Positions 25,901 through 41,386 of a stretch of 64,000 bases of DNA are shown here, piece after piece (positions within the stretch are counted from its first letter, which is position 1; each line of letters opens with the position of its first letter). The notes beneath the pieces were generated by a model. It was not told the DNA's origin. It saw nothing but the letters and a program-made list of their open reading frames with translations, and did not search any database. Made by a program: the position numbers and the translations under genes. This DNA is from Gymnorhina tibicen (lineage: Eukaryota > Chordata > Aves > Passeriformes > Artamidae): positions 372,830 through 436,829 of the forward strand of contig VXAZ01009688.1 of assembly GCA_013399875.1 (NCBI GenBank), written 5' to 3'.

Positions 25901-28900
25901 TGCACAGCCCTTGGCATGGCTGGGCCTTTCTGAGCTCAGCCTCTGTTACCCCATCAGCCAAACTGTCTGTGGCCCAGTGAGGAGCTGAAAGGTAACTCCG
26001 TCTGTGGGTTCCTAAAACACCTCCCCGTGACGTGTTCTGGCCACCGTGGCCACCGTGGCAGCAGCCCTGGTGTGTGCTGCAATAATGGATGTTGTTTATT
26101 TTGTTCCCTCATTACATTCTGCAATCTCTCATTGCTCATGTCAGCTGTGACCGGCACAAACACCTTTAATTATCTTAACTTGCAGAATTAACTTGCAGCC
26201 AAGTGGAAGGGAATTTTTCAAACCACTGGCCCGCTGAATGACCATATGCTAATTCCTCCCTCCTCCACAAGGGACGGAGCAGGCAGTGGGCCGAAATCAC
26301 GCAGGTCCTGCACAAGCTGTGACTGCAGCTGGACTGGGGGAGTGCCTTGGCACAGAACCAGGGGGTGGGGGACTGCAGATGGGTTTGGTGCACTTGGCCG
26401 CTGGAAGCGGATTTATCAGAGAAGGGCACAGCCTCAGCACCCCTGATGGGAACCCCGTGGGTCGGGCAGGGCGGGTTCTGTGCCGCGGGCAGGAGCAGCG
26501 CTCCCTCGGCCGGGACAGGCTGTGCGTGCAGGTTGGTGCTGTGTCTCAGCAGCAAGGCAATGGTTACATCTCACCCCTCTCTCTGCAAACCAGCTCGGGC
26601 TCGGAGCTGAAGACGTGAGATGTCATTTCCTCTCTGCTACTGACCCGCTTGGCCCAGGCAGTGACCCCCCGTGAGTGCAGCGCCCGGGGCCGAGGGAGCT
26701 CAGCTCCGTCAGCTTTGGCAGGGCAGAACATCGCTGTAATTCCGCTGCAGGTCTGGGAATGTCACGGGGAAAAGTGTTTGTGGGGATATAAACGCTCAGG
26801 GAAAGCAGGCTCAGAGTCTGAGATGGATCACATATGTGGTTAAAGACAGGAGGAAACTGGAATGTAAGGAGCTCATAAAAGCTATAATGGCAAAAAAGTG
26901 ATGTAGCAGAAGACTTGACTTGAGATTTTGCTTTGTCTTGTGTTGTTCTCTTCCGTGCCCATGAGCCTGCAGGCAGACACACTCTGAGAATGAGTTATGT
27001 AAGAAATAGGAGTTAAAAAATAAATCACCTGGTCTTCAAAATAGGTGCTGGTTCTGCGCCTACGCATCCCTCTGTAAAGCCTTTTTGCGAGGCTAATGTG
27101 GTTTTGTCAGCAAATATATTCAAGAGCAAATGCTTTGCTGGGATATTTTATGGCTAATGAACATGTTTGGTTGCTTTTGGCAGGAGTAACAATGTCAGTT
27201 TGTGTGTTATTGAGGGTGCAATATTCTTTATTTAATATCTGAGAACGGGAAGAGGCTCTTCAGTGACAGATGTGCTTTGTTGTGCTTGGAGAAGTTCACC
27301 CAGCTGTGGAGAGAAAGCACCTCAGCTGTGCACCCGAGCTGTCCTGCTGCCACAGCTCCTCGTGCTGCCGGGGCTGCGGGCACAGCAGCCTCACCAGCAC
27401 GGGAGCCCTGGGCCTTTCCCAAACGCCTCCCAGCTAACCCAGCAGGGATCTCAGGGTCCCAGTCAGACCCACGGGGCTCTCTAGCCGAGTTCTGCCAAAT
27501 GTTTCCATCCCTCTTCCCCCTCGTTTCAGCCCAGCAGGGCCCCCGTAACTCCTGCCCAGCCTCAGCCTCGGGCAGCCCTGTGGCACCTCTGTCACCGGTG
27601 GGGGCTGCTCCCTCTGGGGATCATCTCCAGGGGCGTGGAGATGGCAGCAAGACCTGGGGTTATGTTTGTGTCTCATCCTTTCCCTGGCAAAGGAGGCCGG
27701 GTGGGAAATACTCTCTCAGTTTGTCCGTGAGTTCCCCACCCAGGTCCGTGGGCAGTGCTGCGGGCAAGGGCGAGGCTCTGCAGAACAGGGAGAGTCCGAG
27801 AGGTAACAGCAAAACAATGACTGGATATATGCCTCTAGATCAAAGACACTTTTGTCTTTTCCCTTGCAAGTGTGATTTGTCTCTGGGAGGGGTGGTCAGC
27901 AGCGTGGGGCTCTGTGGGGTGAGGCCAGGGCACCCCCGAGACACCTGTGCTGTTCCCTTCTCTGGGGTCTCCTCTCTCACCTCGTTGTGTTTGCCCGCTG
28001 TGGGAGAAGGTGTTTGCGGAATGTCCCTGTCCTGAGCGTGGTGACTGCCTGGCTTCCCCTCCAGGGGTGGGGCAGTCAGCAGGATTGCAGCTTTGGGACT
28101 TCATCTGCCCGAGGTTTTAGTGGCAGATCAGGGGCTGGCACCTTCCATTCATGCCAAGAGTCTTGTGACAATTCACAGCAGCCAAAACTTGCTGCTTTGT
28201 CTCCATTTTTGTTGATCAAATTTGCATGTAAACTCATTTAATAAACTGCATTAGCAGCTATGGGAACTCTTGACTTAGAGCTGCTGCTGTAGATCCCAAA
28301 CATAACCCAGCTGTGTTTTGCAAAATGAAATTTTGGTCCCATGCAGATGCCAGAGCCAGGGGTGGTAGAGTAGAAATGATGACAGATGTATCATACTGTG
28401 CCTGTTTGCTTTAGGGAGGAGAGAGAAATCCCACAAAGGGTGATGGAAAGCTCTGCTCACATCAGGCCCGTGTGAGCAGCCCTCAGATTTTCCAGCATTA
28501 AGCAAAGCATGAAGGTTCCTGACAGGCCACATGTACTGAGTGGGTCAGAAATAATCACTATTTAAATGTCCCCGAGTACTGATTTCTGAAGGAAATCTCC
28601 GTGGCTGGTGGCAGGACTGTAATATCAGACGTATAATGTGAAATTTAATGTGTCTCCAGCTAATTGTTCACATGATGGACAATAATGGCCCCAAATAAAC
28701 AGCTGTAAAGGGTCTTTAGTCTGCTCTAAAACAACTTGAGGGGAAGCCTTTATTTGCTTTGTTTTCCTGTTTTATTTGGTTTTTCTTCCACTAAACTGAA
28801 CATTTACATTTTATGAAAATGCTGCCTAAATGATCCCCATGAAACAACCCTGTTTACTTGTTAATCCCACCTTTGACTGGCGAGGGGATCTGGGATTGAC

Positions 28901-30117
28901 TCTGAACAGCAGCACCTGAGCAGCTGGTTCCCAGTGCTGACTGGAATCAGGTATTTTATTCTGGTTCAGCAGTCCCTGCACTTTGACTGACTGGGAAGGG
29001 TTGTACAGACATCAGCCTCCCTTTGCAAGACCAAATCTTGCCCTTTCCCTCCCAAAAATGTAGCTGGAAGGGGGGTACAGGCTTTTCTCCTCGCCTGTGT
29101 GACGTGAGGCTTGGGCTCAGTCCAGCCTGGGAGCTCCTGGTCCCCCTCCCCTGGGGTGAATCCCATCTCCCACTGCCAGGCTTCCTGGGAGAGGGATTGT
29201 GCTGAAGGCCTTACCCTGTGTGTGAGGAGAAAATTCCCTGCCTCGGGAGGCACTTGCTCCCCTGGGAGTGTGTCCTGCCACCAGCCACTCCTGATTTTCT
29301 GTGTACATCTGCAGTTCTTTTAGGGCCCAATTGACTGAGCATAACCTGAGCAGGATAATTTAATATTATTAGTATCATTAATATCATTGCAGCAATCTAA
29401 TTAGGGCCTGAATGAGCTGGGTACTGGATTTCCCTCAGAATTTTATATTTCTTTCATCTTCCTTCCCTGCCCTGTGTTGTTATGCCTTGCACACGAGATG
29501 CAATGAGGAAATTGCTGTCCCATTGATGCTGAGGCCTCAGAAAGGGAAAACGGGCACCAAATAATTTGACTGGGAAATGCTGGTCTTTGAATCAGCTGGG
29601 GAATTAGGAGGATAAATAAATGCAGGCATTTCTGAGTTGGCAGGCGCTCGGAAGAGAAACGCTCTCCAAATTACACACGCCTGCTTGGTTCCCTCTCCTT
29701 ACTGCCCTTTCCACACTGGGCGTTGTGTGTTGGGTTTGGCAGAAGCAGAACTTTTTCACAGGCACAAATAACAGAAAAAATAAGAAGTTATTAGCTCATC
29801 AGAGAGATAAACAAAGATAAAGGGCTAATCCTTTCCTCAAACCTTAGGTAAGGTCGACTCGTGGCTGCGCCATGAAAAACAGCTCTGAAAAGGAGTTTTC
29901 AGGAGAAAAACCAGAATTCCTGGTTTTGCTTCTGGATGTGCCATTGTCATCCAGGCTTGTTCTTGAGGACTTGAACTTGCCAGCTGTGGAGCCTTGTGAG
30001 CATGTTAGAAACAAGTGTTGGATTTCAGCTGCTGAGCTGCTCTGCCCTCGTGCTGAGCTGGGGTTTTGGGCTGTGTCTATGGCTTTGGGGCTTTCCTCTC
30101 ACCCTGCACAATGAAAA

Positions 30118-30283
30118 ACTCTGCTGTGGCTGCCCCTGGATCCCTGGCAGTACCCAAGGCCAGGCTGGACACTGGGGCTGGGAGCAGCCTGGGACAGTGG
30201 GAGGTGTCCCTGCCGTGGCACGGGTGGCACTGGATGGGCTTTAAGGTCCCTTCCAAACCAGTGTGGGATTCTGTGATGATTCA
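30118..30283 (+). mobile_element. CR1 3' fragment
   Basis: Forward CR1 from CTGCTGTGGCTGCCCCTGG, with GCAGTACCCAAGGCCAGGCT, GGGACAGTGGGAGGTGTCCC, ACTGGATGGGCTTTAAGGTC and GGGATTCTGTGATGATT at its 3' terminus. The 5' end is truncated just inside the usual CCCAGAGCAGCTGTGG block. Confidence 0.85.
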
Positions 30284-32518
30284 GATTTTCCCTCATTCTA
30301 AGCCACTTCAGGATAAAAAATTGCCTTGGATTAGCTCTGCTTTCAGAAGATAGTTTTGCCCTAACCTATCCATTTAAAGAGACAAGAACTATGTGTTATA
30401 AATGCACATTTGGAAGCACATGCTCTTTTTTTAATTAAAAAAATATTATGCAGGGGCTGCAGGATGAATACTGAAGGTGCATTGTCCACCCCCTCCCATT
30501 AGTGAGAAGACAACACAAAGCTGTAGGCAGATATAAAAGCATTAAAATAATTAATTTTCCGTTTTATTGTGTGTCAACAGAAATGTATAATAATAAGCAT
30601 TTTTGCAAAAATTGTGGATTAAGCATTTTTCTCTACATCAGTGGTGTGCTGGAAATGTCCTTGCTTTAATGTAGAACAAATGGCCCTTGGATCTCATTAA
30701 AGATGGTGTTGTGAGAGCTCAGAGGAACTCTCGGTGCTGCTGGGGTAGAGCAGGTGGGGCTGCTAAAAACCAGTAACAAATATGAAGCGAAAGACGAAGG
30801 AAGAGCAGGAATGAAAGAGGGAAATAAAGGAGGGCTAACAATTGCTTATCGTGACACCACCAGGGAGGAGGCGCAGTGTGGGAGCCAGGTGCTGGGATTA
30901 TTTGGGAGTTTCCTGCCACGATGAATTGAATGTGTTGGATGGGATGTGACTGCTGGGGGCACCTCGAGTGCCGGGTCCAGTTCCGGGCCCTCTCCTTGCA
31001 CGGAAAACATCGTGGGGCTGGGGCATGTCTGGGGAAGGGAAGGGAGCTGGGGAGGGAAGGGCTGGAGGGTCAGCGAGGAGTGACCCAGGGGTGGCGTGGG
31101 CTCAGGGCTGGACCCCAGGGTCCACCCTCAGGGGCTCCGTGAGCGCGGGATCCCTCTCGGCTGAACCCTGCGTGGGACAGGAGCGGCACAGGAGGGGCCT
31201 CTCCCCACAGCCTGCGGGGAGGGAAGGGCTGAAAGTGAAATGAGATTTTCCCACTAGAGGAGCACCCAGCTGGAGCCCTGACCCCAGTAGCACAGCCCGA
31301 GCCCCCCCAGCCCCCCCAGTGCCGCAACGGTGTCCCAGCCCAAGGGCACTGGGGTCCGTTCCCAGAGCCCCAGGCTGTCCCTGTCCTGCTGGCGCGGGAG
31401 CGGCCGTGGGAGCTGGCCCCGTGTCTGCCAGCAGCCCTGAGGAGCGCTCTTTCCACGCGAGCTCCTGCGGCTCCTGGCACCGTGGGCTCCCTGCCCACGC
31501 CAGGGCTTCCCAGGAGCTGTCACAGCACTAATGAGAGCCAGAAATTGGAGCTGAGCAGTCCCTGGCTGAGACTGATCCTGGGGGCATTTTCCTCCTTAAT
31601 CAGGATGTGAATCAGCAGGTGGGAAGATGAGGGTCTGGCGTTAGGGAATGTCGTCACTGTCTTTTGACATTTGGGATTTGTGCTGACAATGAAAATTGCA
31701 GGTACTTTTAGGCTGGAAGCCTTTGAGAAGTGATGAGTTTCTGTCATTTTCAAGTAGGAAATTGTGATTTGCCTGATCAGCATGTGTTTAAGGACAAGAC
31801 TCAGTGGCTGCTGTGCCAGGAGAGCAGAAACTGGACAGGCAGCAGCAGGAGAAACCAGGACAAAATATATGGGATGACATTTAACTTCTGTTTGTATGGA
31901 AGGGATTTAAGATAATTAATGCAGCAGAGCAGGAAAATTCTCAGAGGTTTTGCTTTTCCTCTGAAGTAGTTTTCTATTGAAGCATCTTCAGAACCCCAAA
32001 CCACTCACCAGCCTGAGAGGCCTCGTATGGGTCAGGAGGCTGCACGGGGCCGATGCTCCCTCTCACCAGTGGAGGGTTCCCGTGGGGTTACCCTGGAAGG
32101 AGGGAGGAAAAACAGCTACCAGGGGCAGGGCTGGACTGCAGAGCTCAGGGCTGGGTCGGGATGCTCTGGGGGGAGTAGGGGTGCCAGCAGAGATGCTCTG
32201 GTGACAGCGTGGATCCAGGGGAGGAGGCACCGTGATCCTGGGGTTGGTGCTTCCCACCCCTGCCCTGCCCTGCCCATGGGTTGGAAGCTGCTGTGAGGGA
32301 GCTGGGTTTTGACTTGGATCTAAAACAAGAAGACAGAGAGGAAACAGAGAGGTAGGAGAGAGCTCTGCCTCATTCTGGGGTGCCTGGGTGTCAGACCAAC
32401 GCTGAGGGTGGCTCCGGAGAGGAGCTGGGAACCGCAGAGGGGCAGGGGTGGGATGGAGGTGCTGGAACCAGTGGAGGGGCTGGGATGGCACCGTGGTGCT
32501 GGGCCCCATGGAGGGGCT

Positions 32519-32557
32519 GGGGTGGGATGGGATGGGATGGGATGGGATGGGATGGGA
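32519..32557. repeat. (GGGAT)n microsatellite
   Basis: About seven tandem GGGAT pentamers follow a GGGGCTGGGG-rich lead. The G-run spacing could favour a G-quadruplex on the + strand. Surrounding sequence also repeats GTGGAGGGGCTGGGATGG-like units, so the array probably grew from local duplications. Confidence 0.9.
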
Positions 32558-35500
32558 GCAGAGTCAGTTCCCACAGCCGGGGCAGGAACACAGCCGCTTC
32601 CCGGCGTTCATGTGCTGCTGCAGCAGAAACAATCCTTCTGTTTCAAGGGAGGGTTTGGGGTCTCTGGGAGTTCTCTGTTATCCTGCAGAGGAGTTAAGGC
32701 TGCTCTGCTCAGTGCAGGGATTTGTTTGGCACGAGCCAGAACTGGTGGGGTTTTTGCCCCACCACCCTGCAGGCTCAGTGCTGGCACAGGGCTTCCCTGG
32801 CGATCCCTGCAGCCAGGGAAGTTAAAAGGAGTTGCGGTGCGAGGTGAAACACCGTGTCTGGGCCAGGCACTGGAGCAGCTCTGCATCCTCTCTGGCAGCC
32901 TGGCTTATCATCACTGTTATCTCTTGAAGGGATTTCAGTTGATATTTTGCTGAAGACTCTGCTGAGGATGTGTTACTGACATACTCTTAGCTTAAAACCA
33001 TTATCATGGTAAATCCCTGGATTTAAAAACTAATTACAAGACATTAATAGCTGAGCCTAAAGAGCTAAGTCATGCAAATATTGCTGTCTGCAAAGTGGAA
33101 TATACACAAATGTTTGAACTGCTGAGTTAGGAGCTGCAGTCTGGAGGTGGCAATAAATCTGAGCCCAGTCCTCGCCGCTGGCTTCTGTGTGTCCGTGAAA
33201 TTAATGGCACCATCATTATGAAAGTGGTATCGGGGAACGTGGCTATTCTCTTCCCTGGGTAGGTTAATTACCACTAATGTAATTATTTTTGTACTGATTT
33301 TTATTTTAATCAAACATTGCACGAAACAATTAAGTTCAGAACAAATGGCTTATTATGGAAATGTTTGTGGCGGAGGGAAGCAAAGCAGCAATGTTTGAAT
33401 TATACACAGATATTGAGTTACTTTATTCATTAAAATGAACAATTACATTGGGCCTTATGAGACAGACTAAGCATTTCTTGTTAATGTTTGTTCTATAGAG
33501 AACATAATGAGAATATATATTGTGAGTGGATCCAGTCCCTCTGGCTCGAGGCTTGCAGGAACTGGGGGATGCGTGGGGGAAGGGAGAAAATCCTTCCCAA
33601 ATCAGCCAGAACTGCAGTGGAGGGGGGCTCCCTGTGGCCCTGGGCACTGACTTGGCCAGGTGTGAAGTTCAAGGTGTGACATTGTTGGCTCGCTGTGGGT
33701 ACAATGTGTGGCTGCCTCTGGCAATGCCGTCGGTTTGGGAAGAATAAATTCCCTCACCCCTGGACTGAAATGGAAGGTTCTACATAAAAACCCCAGATTT
33801 TTCTATTGATTGCAAGAGCACTTCCTCACAACGTATGAAATTTTTTGCTTCCTGCTTTGTAGGCCATGATAGGCATTTTCAGCTAATCCTCCGAGGTAAT
33901 AAAAAGGTGTGTAGACGTGGGACGAATTTTCTTTCAAAAATGCACTTTTCTGAGTGCGGAAGGTGTCTGTGGTTTGACTCAGGTTCTCACCCCCTGCTGC
34001 AGGTGTTGGTGCCCAGCGTTCTCTCACAGGCACTTTGCATCCTAAATTTTCTCCAGAAACAGCAGAACTCTGCAAATCTGTCCAAGGCCAGCGCTAGAGC
34101 TCTTGTGGTGTCATCCTAGGAGGCCAGGAAAAGGACTCCCCTTAATTCTGCCTGATGTTCTCTTTATCTCTTTCCCCTCAGTATCTGTGCAGAATGAAGT
34201 ACCTTTAGGCTGTCCCAGGCACCAGCAATGCCATGGAATATGTTTGAGAATATGGAAATCCATCCTTGTGTAGCCACGAGGGAAGCAGGGCTGTGATAAC
34301 ACATTAATCAGTCTGTGGTTCCGAAGATACTCACGTGTGGGAAATTGGTGAAAATCATTTCGCTGATGCAGACTGGGTCAAAATCCACGTGGTTGGGATG
34401 ATCTCATTTTGTATCGGTGCCTGCTGCAAAAAGGCATCGGGGAGTGGCTGTGGGTGTTAATCAGGACAGGAAATGAAGGCTCTGCACTGGCTGGAGGCCT
34501 CGCTCTCAGGTGTGAAAACTCAGGTAAGTCACAGCTGCCTTGTCTCACCCTGCCTTGGAAAAGGGACACAAATCGGGGATTCAGAAGAGTAAAAGAAGCA
34601 GCAGTGTCAGTCAGACGCTTTCCTAAGGAATTGCTGTGACATTTCCCCGTGTTTATGGTTCACCAGTCTCAGCCCTGGCTCCCCTCTGTGCCCCCTCCCT
34701 GCCTCTCTCTGCTGGCATCGCCCTCTGTGCCTCTGCAGCGAGGGGGTCACAGGGACACGTCCGGGTTCCTCAGCCCCTCCTCGCTCTCACAGCCCTGCAG
34801 CTCAGCTCCTTGTTAGCCCTGTGCTGGAGCAGGGATGGAGTCGGGCACGGAAATGGATTTCCTGGCTCCTTGCACTGCCAGTGAGACCAAAGTACCGTTT
34901 ATCAGTGCAATTAAATGAGTCTTTGTATTTCCCTTTATCATCAGCACTCCCTTGCCTCCTGCAAGCTGCACACCTTCAGCTCAGCGGAGTAGGAGAGAGG
35001 AGTTCATGGATCTTTTCTCTTCCCCAGAATACTGAAGGTTAATGAAGTTTCCCAGGCAGTGGCAGACCTCTAGAATATCTCTTATTGAGGGATTATTTTT
35101 ACAGCATTCACAGAGAGACTCTTGGTACTCCAATATTTGAGCAGTGTGTGACTTCAGGGTTTGGTGTTTTCATGTACACAAAATAAAGATGACACAGGAT
35201 TTATTTGGATTTAAATTAGGAAAGTGAAACTTAATCCTTCAATGTAAGACTTGCTCACCCAAGTCTTCCTGTCTACATAGATAATTAAGGCAGCTGATTG
35301 AGGAAACTCATCTTAGAATTTCGACTTGTAGGGAAAATTGTGGAGCTTGTCAGCATCTAAGTGACCTAAAGAAAAATAGCTGAAATGTTGTTTTTAATAA
35401 CACTTATTCACATCTATCCCAGGGGATCAGGCTTTGTGTTTGGGACAGACACACACACAGAGCAGCTGCTGGAGCCACTGAGGTGCTGCTGGGAGCTGGG

Positions 35501-36193
35501 CTGGTAACTGGTGTCAGTGCCAGGACCTTCCCAGGCTTCCAGTCTGGGCTGTTTCACTGGGGCTCCAGTGCTAATTCCTTCGTGTTCTTGGAAGCTGGTG
35601 AGTGGCTTTAGTTGGGCATAGTTTGAAATGATTTGTGAGTCTTAATTTTCCACAGTGCTTGGGAGCCTTTGTCACATACCGTGGAGTTCGGGATTCTCCA
35701 GACTGCAGAGCAAGTGAGACTTTCCGTATATTTAATATAATCACTTATCATTTGCATTCCCAGAAGCACGTGTGGTATTTCAAAAGCTGAATGTGACTTT
35801 GAAATGAAATATTATCTAATTATTGCGTTTTTCAGTGATGACCATTTTCTTTGTCCTTCATATTTCTTACCTGGCTCGTAGAGCAGACCTTCCCCCATTC
35901 TCACTGATCCCGTGCCCTATAGAGAACATATTTCCACCTCATTTCAAATCTTCCCCTGGTCAGTAGCAGTTCCAGGAAGGGACATCTCTGTTCTGCCTCG
36001 GTAAGAAGCCCCAAGGTTCGTGGAAAGCAGCCTTGCAAATATAAGTCCTGCCTTCCCTCAAGGATTGCAATGTTCCTAATAATTTTCATGAAAAAACAGG
36101 TTTTTGCTCTCCTGGTTTATCTGGCGTTGTGTGTCGTTCCCTCAGACTTAACCACAAATAGAAATGAAGAATGGAGGCAGTAAACACAGTTAG

Positions 36194-37486
<1,293 letters not shown>

Positions 37487-39401
37487 TAACGACGTGCTGG
37501 TGTCAGCTTTCCGTGGATTTCCAGCTGAGCTCTCCAGTCAGCTCATTCCTGACTCACGGGCAATCTATGGCACTGTTTTCCTTCCCCGTTTAGCTCCTGG
37601 GCCATTCATTTGATAAACTGGCAAATGATCAATAGCAATCACATTAGCCGTTAGTTTTATTGTTGCATCTATTTCAATTGTTTCTTTTCAGTAGGATAAG
37701 TGGGAATTAGCTGTCATATTATGCACAAAGAGGCATCTCCTAACTAAATCATTCTGCATACAAGATGTCAGCAAGAAAACTGTCAAAAAATACTCAGGCA
37801 GACTCCTGTGCCTCTGGACCTGAGCCCTGAGGGCAGTGTGGAGTCTGATGAGTGCTCTGCTCACAGAACAGCCCCAGGACACATTTACACCACGGTGTAA
37901 AGGGCCTGTCCTGAGCTCCCCTGGCTGAGCCCAGTGGCTCCAGCTGATGCTCCATGATGCAGATTCACTTTTAGTTCTCTCTGGAGAAAAGCTGTCATTT
38001 CAGAGGGGTTTGGCAAATACCTCCATGCCCAGTATTTAGAGAGCAATGGCAATACTGGGCTGCCCTGAACTGCTGCCGGTCTGTTTTACCCCTCCACCTC
38101 ACCCCAGCCTGGAGGAAACTGCTGCCACATCCTTACCTGTGCTGTGCTCCTGAATCCAGGCATCACTCACCTGCCTCACGTGCTCCCCCCAGCCCTTGCA
38201 TGGATGTGGTAGCATGCTTTATCCCCAGACCCTGAACCCACGCTGCCCTGTGCAGGAAACAGCTTTGGCTCCTTGTTCCTCTTTTTCACCTCTATTTTTG
38301 TTTTCCATTTGTTCTCAAATCCAGAACTGGGGCAGGCTCAGTGCTGTGGATGGAATTATTGTGTCTTTTTAATGGGTGAGCAAATTTCAGAGCCCAGCTG
38401 GCAGGCCTCCCTTCGAGCAGGGCTGTCAGTCCCAAAGAGGCAGTGGCTGAACCCGGGGCTGCTGAGGCGAAGCTGCGGGAACCCAGCGGGGTCACTGGGG
38501 CGGGTCCTGCAGGGCTCTCCCCGGGGAAGGGGCTCACGGAGCTTTGTTCTCTGCAGCTCAGCAGCTTGTAGAGACCTGCAGCTGCTTTGGCCTCAGCTTT
38601 GGCCCTCAGAGGAGGAGGGGATCACCCAGGAGGGAGCCTGCTGGCGGAAGAGGGAATCACCCAGGGTGGCCAGGCAGGAACAGAGGTTATGGAGAGGTTT
38701 CCATGGATCCTCTCACCTCTGCACTGGTCTTTCCAGAGCCATTGCATCCCTAGAGGGAATTAATTTCAATTGGAAAGGAGACCTTCCAAGGCGTACAAAC
38801 ACTTCAAACGCCTCTGCTGTCCCTGTTTAGGGTGAGATAAGGAACAGCAGCAGCAGCTCTGACTGCAGTGGGGTCTGTTTGTACCTGGCTCTGACACGGG
38901 GGGTGCTGAGCAGCTCTCGGGCTCCCTGCGTGGGAGTGGGGCCTGCAGGGGACTGAGATGAAGTGCTTGGAATTGTTGTCTGCAAAGATTTAACCAGGTG
39001 ATACTAAACCACACAGAATTCCAGAGGCTGCTGCCAGCACTCAGAGTTGTTCAGCAGCAAAAGCTGGAGGTGTCCGTGTAGTCCTGGGGCTGAATTAAAC
39101 CTGGACTCTGGAAGCACTGGGCTCTCACACAGCCCCTGCAGGACAGCAGAGATGATGATGAACTTGATCTCACACAGAGCACAGAGGAGGGCACAGGGCA
39201 GGAGAAGCAGCCCCTCACTGCGCTGTGCCCCAGCCCGGGGACACTGGGGACGTTGGGGACAGGGACAGCAGTGGCTGCTCCGTGCTGCTGGGGCTCAGCC
39301 CCATTCCTTGGGCTGGAAGCTGCTCTGTCTGGTCCAGCAAAGCCCCCGGCGTGACCCTCCCTGTGCCGTGGCCGTGCGTGGAGGGCCCCAGGTGCACTCC
39401 C

Positions 39402-39435
39402 TGTCCCTGTGTCCCTGTGTCCCTGTGTCCCTGCA
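39402..39435. repeat. (GTCCCTGT)n short tandem repeat
   Basis: Four to five copies of an octamer unit, GTCCCTGT, ending in GTCCCTGCAGG. It is intronic and of low complexity. Confidence 0.85.
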
Positions 39436-40241
39436 GGCCTGTGCAGCTCCTGGGCTGTGGCACCAGTGCACGGTGCCAGACCCCAGTGCTGGCCCTGCTC
39501 CTGGGGCTTTCCCCTCTGTGCCCTGCACGGAGCTGCAGCTGCAGGAGCTTTGCTGCTTTTCTTTCTTTTCTGTCACTCCTTTTGGGTGGGGGTGCAGGGA
39601 CTGTGCTTTTTGGTGCTTGCTACTGATTTCCTGTCAGATACTTCCTCTGGAAAATATTGTGCCTTAGCTTAGCCACGCACGTCTGTGCTGAAATGGAAAT
39701 TGCACCTGCTGAAAAATCTCATGCAGCACAATCTTTTAAACTGAGGAATGGGGTTATATATAACACTGTGGGTTTCAGCGTATGGATTTATTTTATTTTA
39801 TCGATAAATACAAGCATAATGTTGTTCGGTAGAAGGCATATTGAAAACACCTGCCTTGTTCAGGGTAGAGAATAACACCTCCTACAACAAAAGAAACCCC
39901 TAGCAATGTGCTGCAGGTAATTCATAAAAGGTGAATAATTCAAGCAGGAGCTGTTGCAGCAGGAGGGAGGCAGGGTGGTGTAAGAAAGGCCAGAAATCCG
40001 AGTTTCTCCAGGATGCAGATGAACCATGAGGTGGCATGTGGTGAAAGCAGATTTCAGACCTTTTTACAGCTTGAGTTTACTCAACCTGTTTCTGTGTCCA
40101 CGATCAGAAATGGAGAGGACACGTGGCTGGTTGTGGTTCATGGGCCAGCTGTGGTTTTTGGGCGTGGCAATGCAGCAGGTGGATGCCACGGGTGTGGAAT
40201 GTGCTCGTCCTTCCCGCGTGCCAGCGCTCTCGGGTTCCCTT

Positions 40242-40273
40242 GGCTCTCAGAGCTCTCAGAGCTCTCAGAGCTC
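40242..40273. repeat. 9 bp tandem repeat AGCTCTCAG
   Basis: Three and a half copies of AGCTCTCAG in tandem. The unit keeps all frames open, which explains the serine- or leucine-rich open frames across it. Confidence 0.85.
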
Positions 40274-40485
40274 CGTGCCGGGGCACTCTGCAGCTCTGGG
40301 GGCTGTGTTCTCCTGGATCTGGGATATATCCTAAAAATGCTGTGCGACCTCTGAGGAGCAGGACAGTTCTGGGAGCAGGAATTGTGCTGTCTCTGCTCAT
40401 GAAGATCCTTCCTTCAGTGGGTATTTGATAGAAAGACACTTAATGGCTTTTAGCTGAAGGAGGGGAGATTCAGACTGGATTTCTG

Positions 40486-40546
40486 GAAGGAATTCCACCC
40501 TGTGAGGGTGGGGAGGTGCCGGCACAGGGTGCCCAGAGGAGCTGAA
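40486..40546 (+). mobile_element. Truncated CR1 fragment
   Basis: GGAAGGAATTCCACCCTGTG, then GAGGGTGGGGAGGTGCCGGC and ACAGGGTGCCCAGAGGAGCT, is the forward CR1 pre-terminal segment. It stops abruptly at GCTGAA. Both ends are missing. Confidence 0.8.
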
Positions 40547-41372
40547 TATTCCCCTAACATCTCATTTTCTCAGATTATGTCACTGGGCTGATAGAGAGAG
40601 AGATGTCATCATTATATTTTCATGTTTCGTAGAGGTTCTGCTGCCTCAGAGCTGTGATTGCTTTTATTTAGTAATTGTGCCAAGATTAAAATAATACATT
40701 TCTGGATGTGTTTACAAGCCAGTGAGAACTGTCAGCGTGCTCCTCAATATATCCTGCCAGTGGGATTTTTTCTTGAGCGACTTTCAGGGCTTTTTGCAAG
40801 TTAAAAAAGTTCTAATCATGACTGAGTGAGGGGTGACTGTTGTTCAGCCAGTGTGGTCATCCTGCTTGGGAGCTTTATTCCTCCTGCAGCGATGAGAAAC
40901 AGGGAACAGGTGAAATAGGGAAAAGAGTTGTGACCTTCCCTCAGCTTATTTCTGCATGAACTTTCAATTGTAAATGGTTGGGGTTTCTGGGGGGGTTTTG
41001 TAGGTTTGTGTAACACAACCACTATGAAATTCAGAGTCCCTAATCCCATCAGCTCTTCCACCTTCCTTCTTGTTTCTCTATTTTTTGTCAGTGCCCCTTT
41101 TATTCAAATCAATAAGCAGGGCAAGCCAGGCATATTTGGCAGCAACACTTTTACTTACTGTGCTGAGTGTTCCATAAATACTGTAATTTGAAGGCACATG
41201 CAAAATGGGTCCTTGTTCAGATTAAATAATGTCACATTAGCACAGGAGCACTTCAGTCTATGTTCTATTTTTTGGTGGAACTAAGTTACCCTTCAATTCT
41301 CTGTAACACAAATACCAATTAGCCAGGTAGGACACACTTTTATTTTCTCCCTTGGGAAGGCTTGAGCTGACA

Positions 41373-41386
41373 GTTGCTATAGCAAC
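41373..41386. promoter_or_regulatory. Candidate RFX X-box palindrome
   Basis: GTTGCTATAGCAAC is a perfect 14 bp palindrome that fits the full-site X-box consensus (GTNRCY, short spacer, RGYAAC) bound by RFX-family factors. It lies in AT-rich, unique intronic sequence 3.9 kb after the 936 bp exon. Binding is inferred from motif only. Confidence 0.5.

Noticed and set aside
27277..28035. Plus-strand open frame of 252 codons
   Set aside because: GC-rich stop-poor sequence, Pro/Ser/Ala-rich, no motif, no matching splice sites. Treated as chance.
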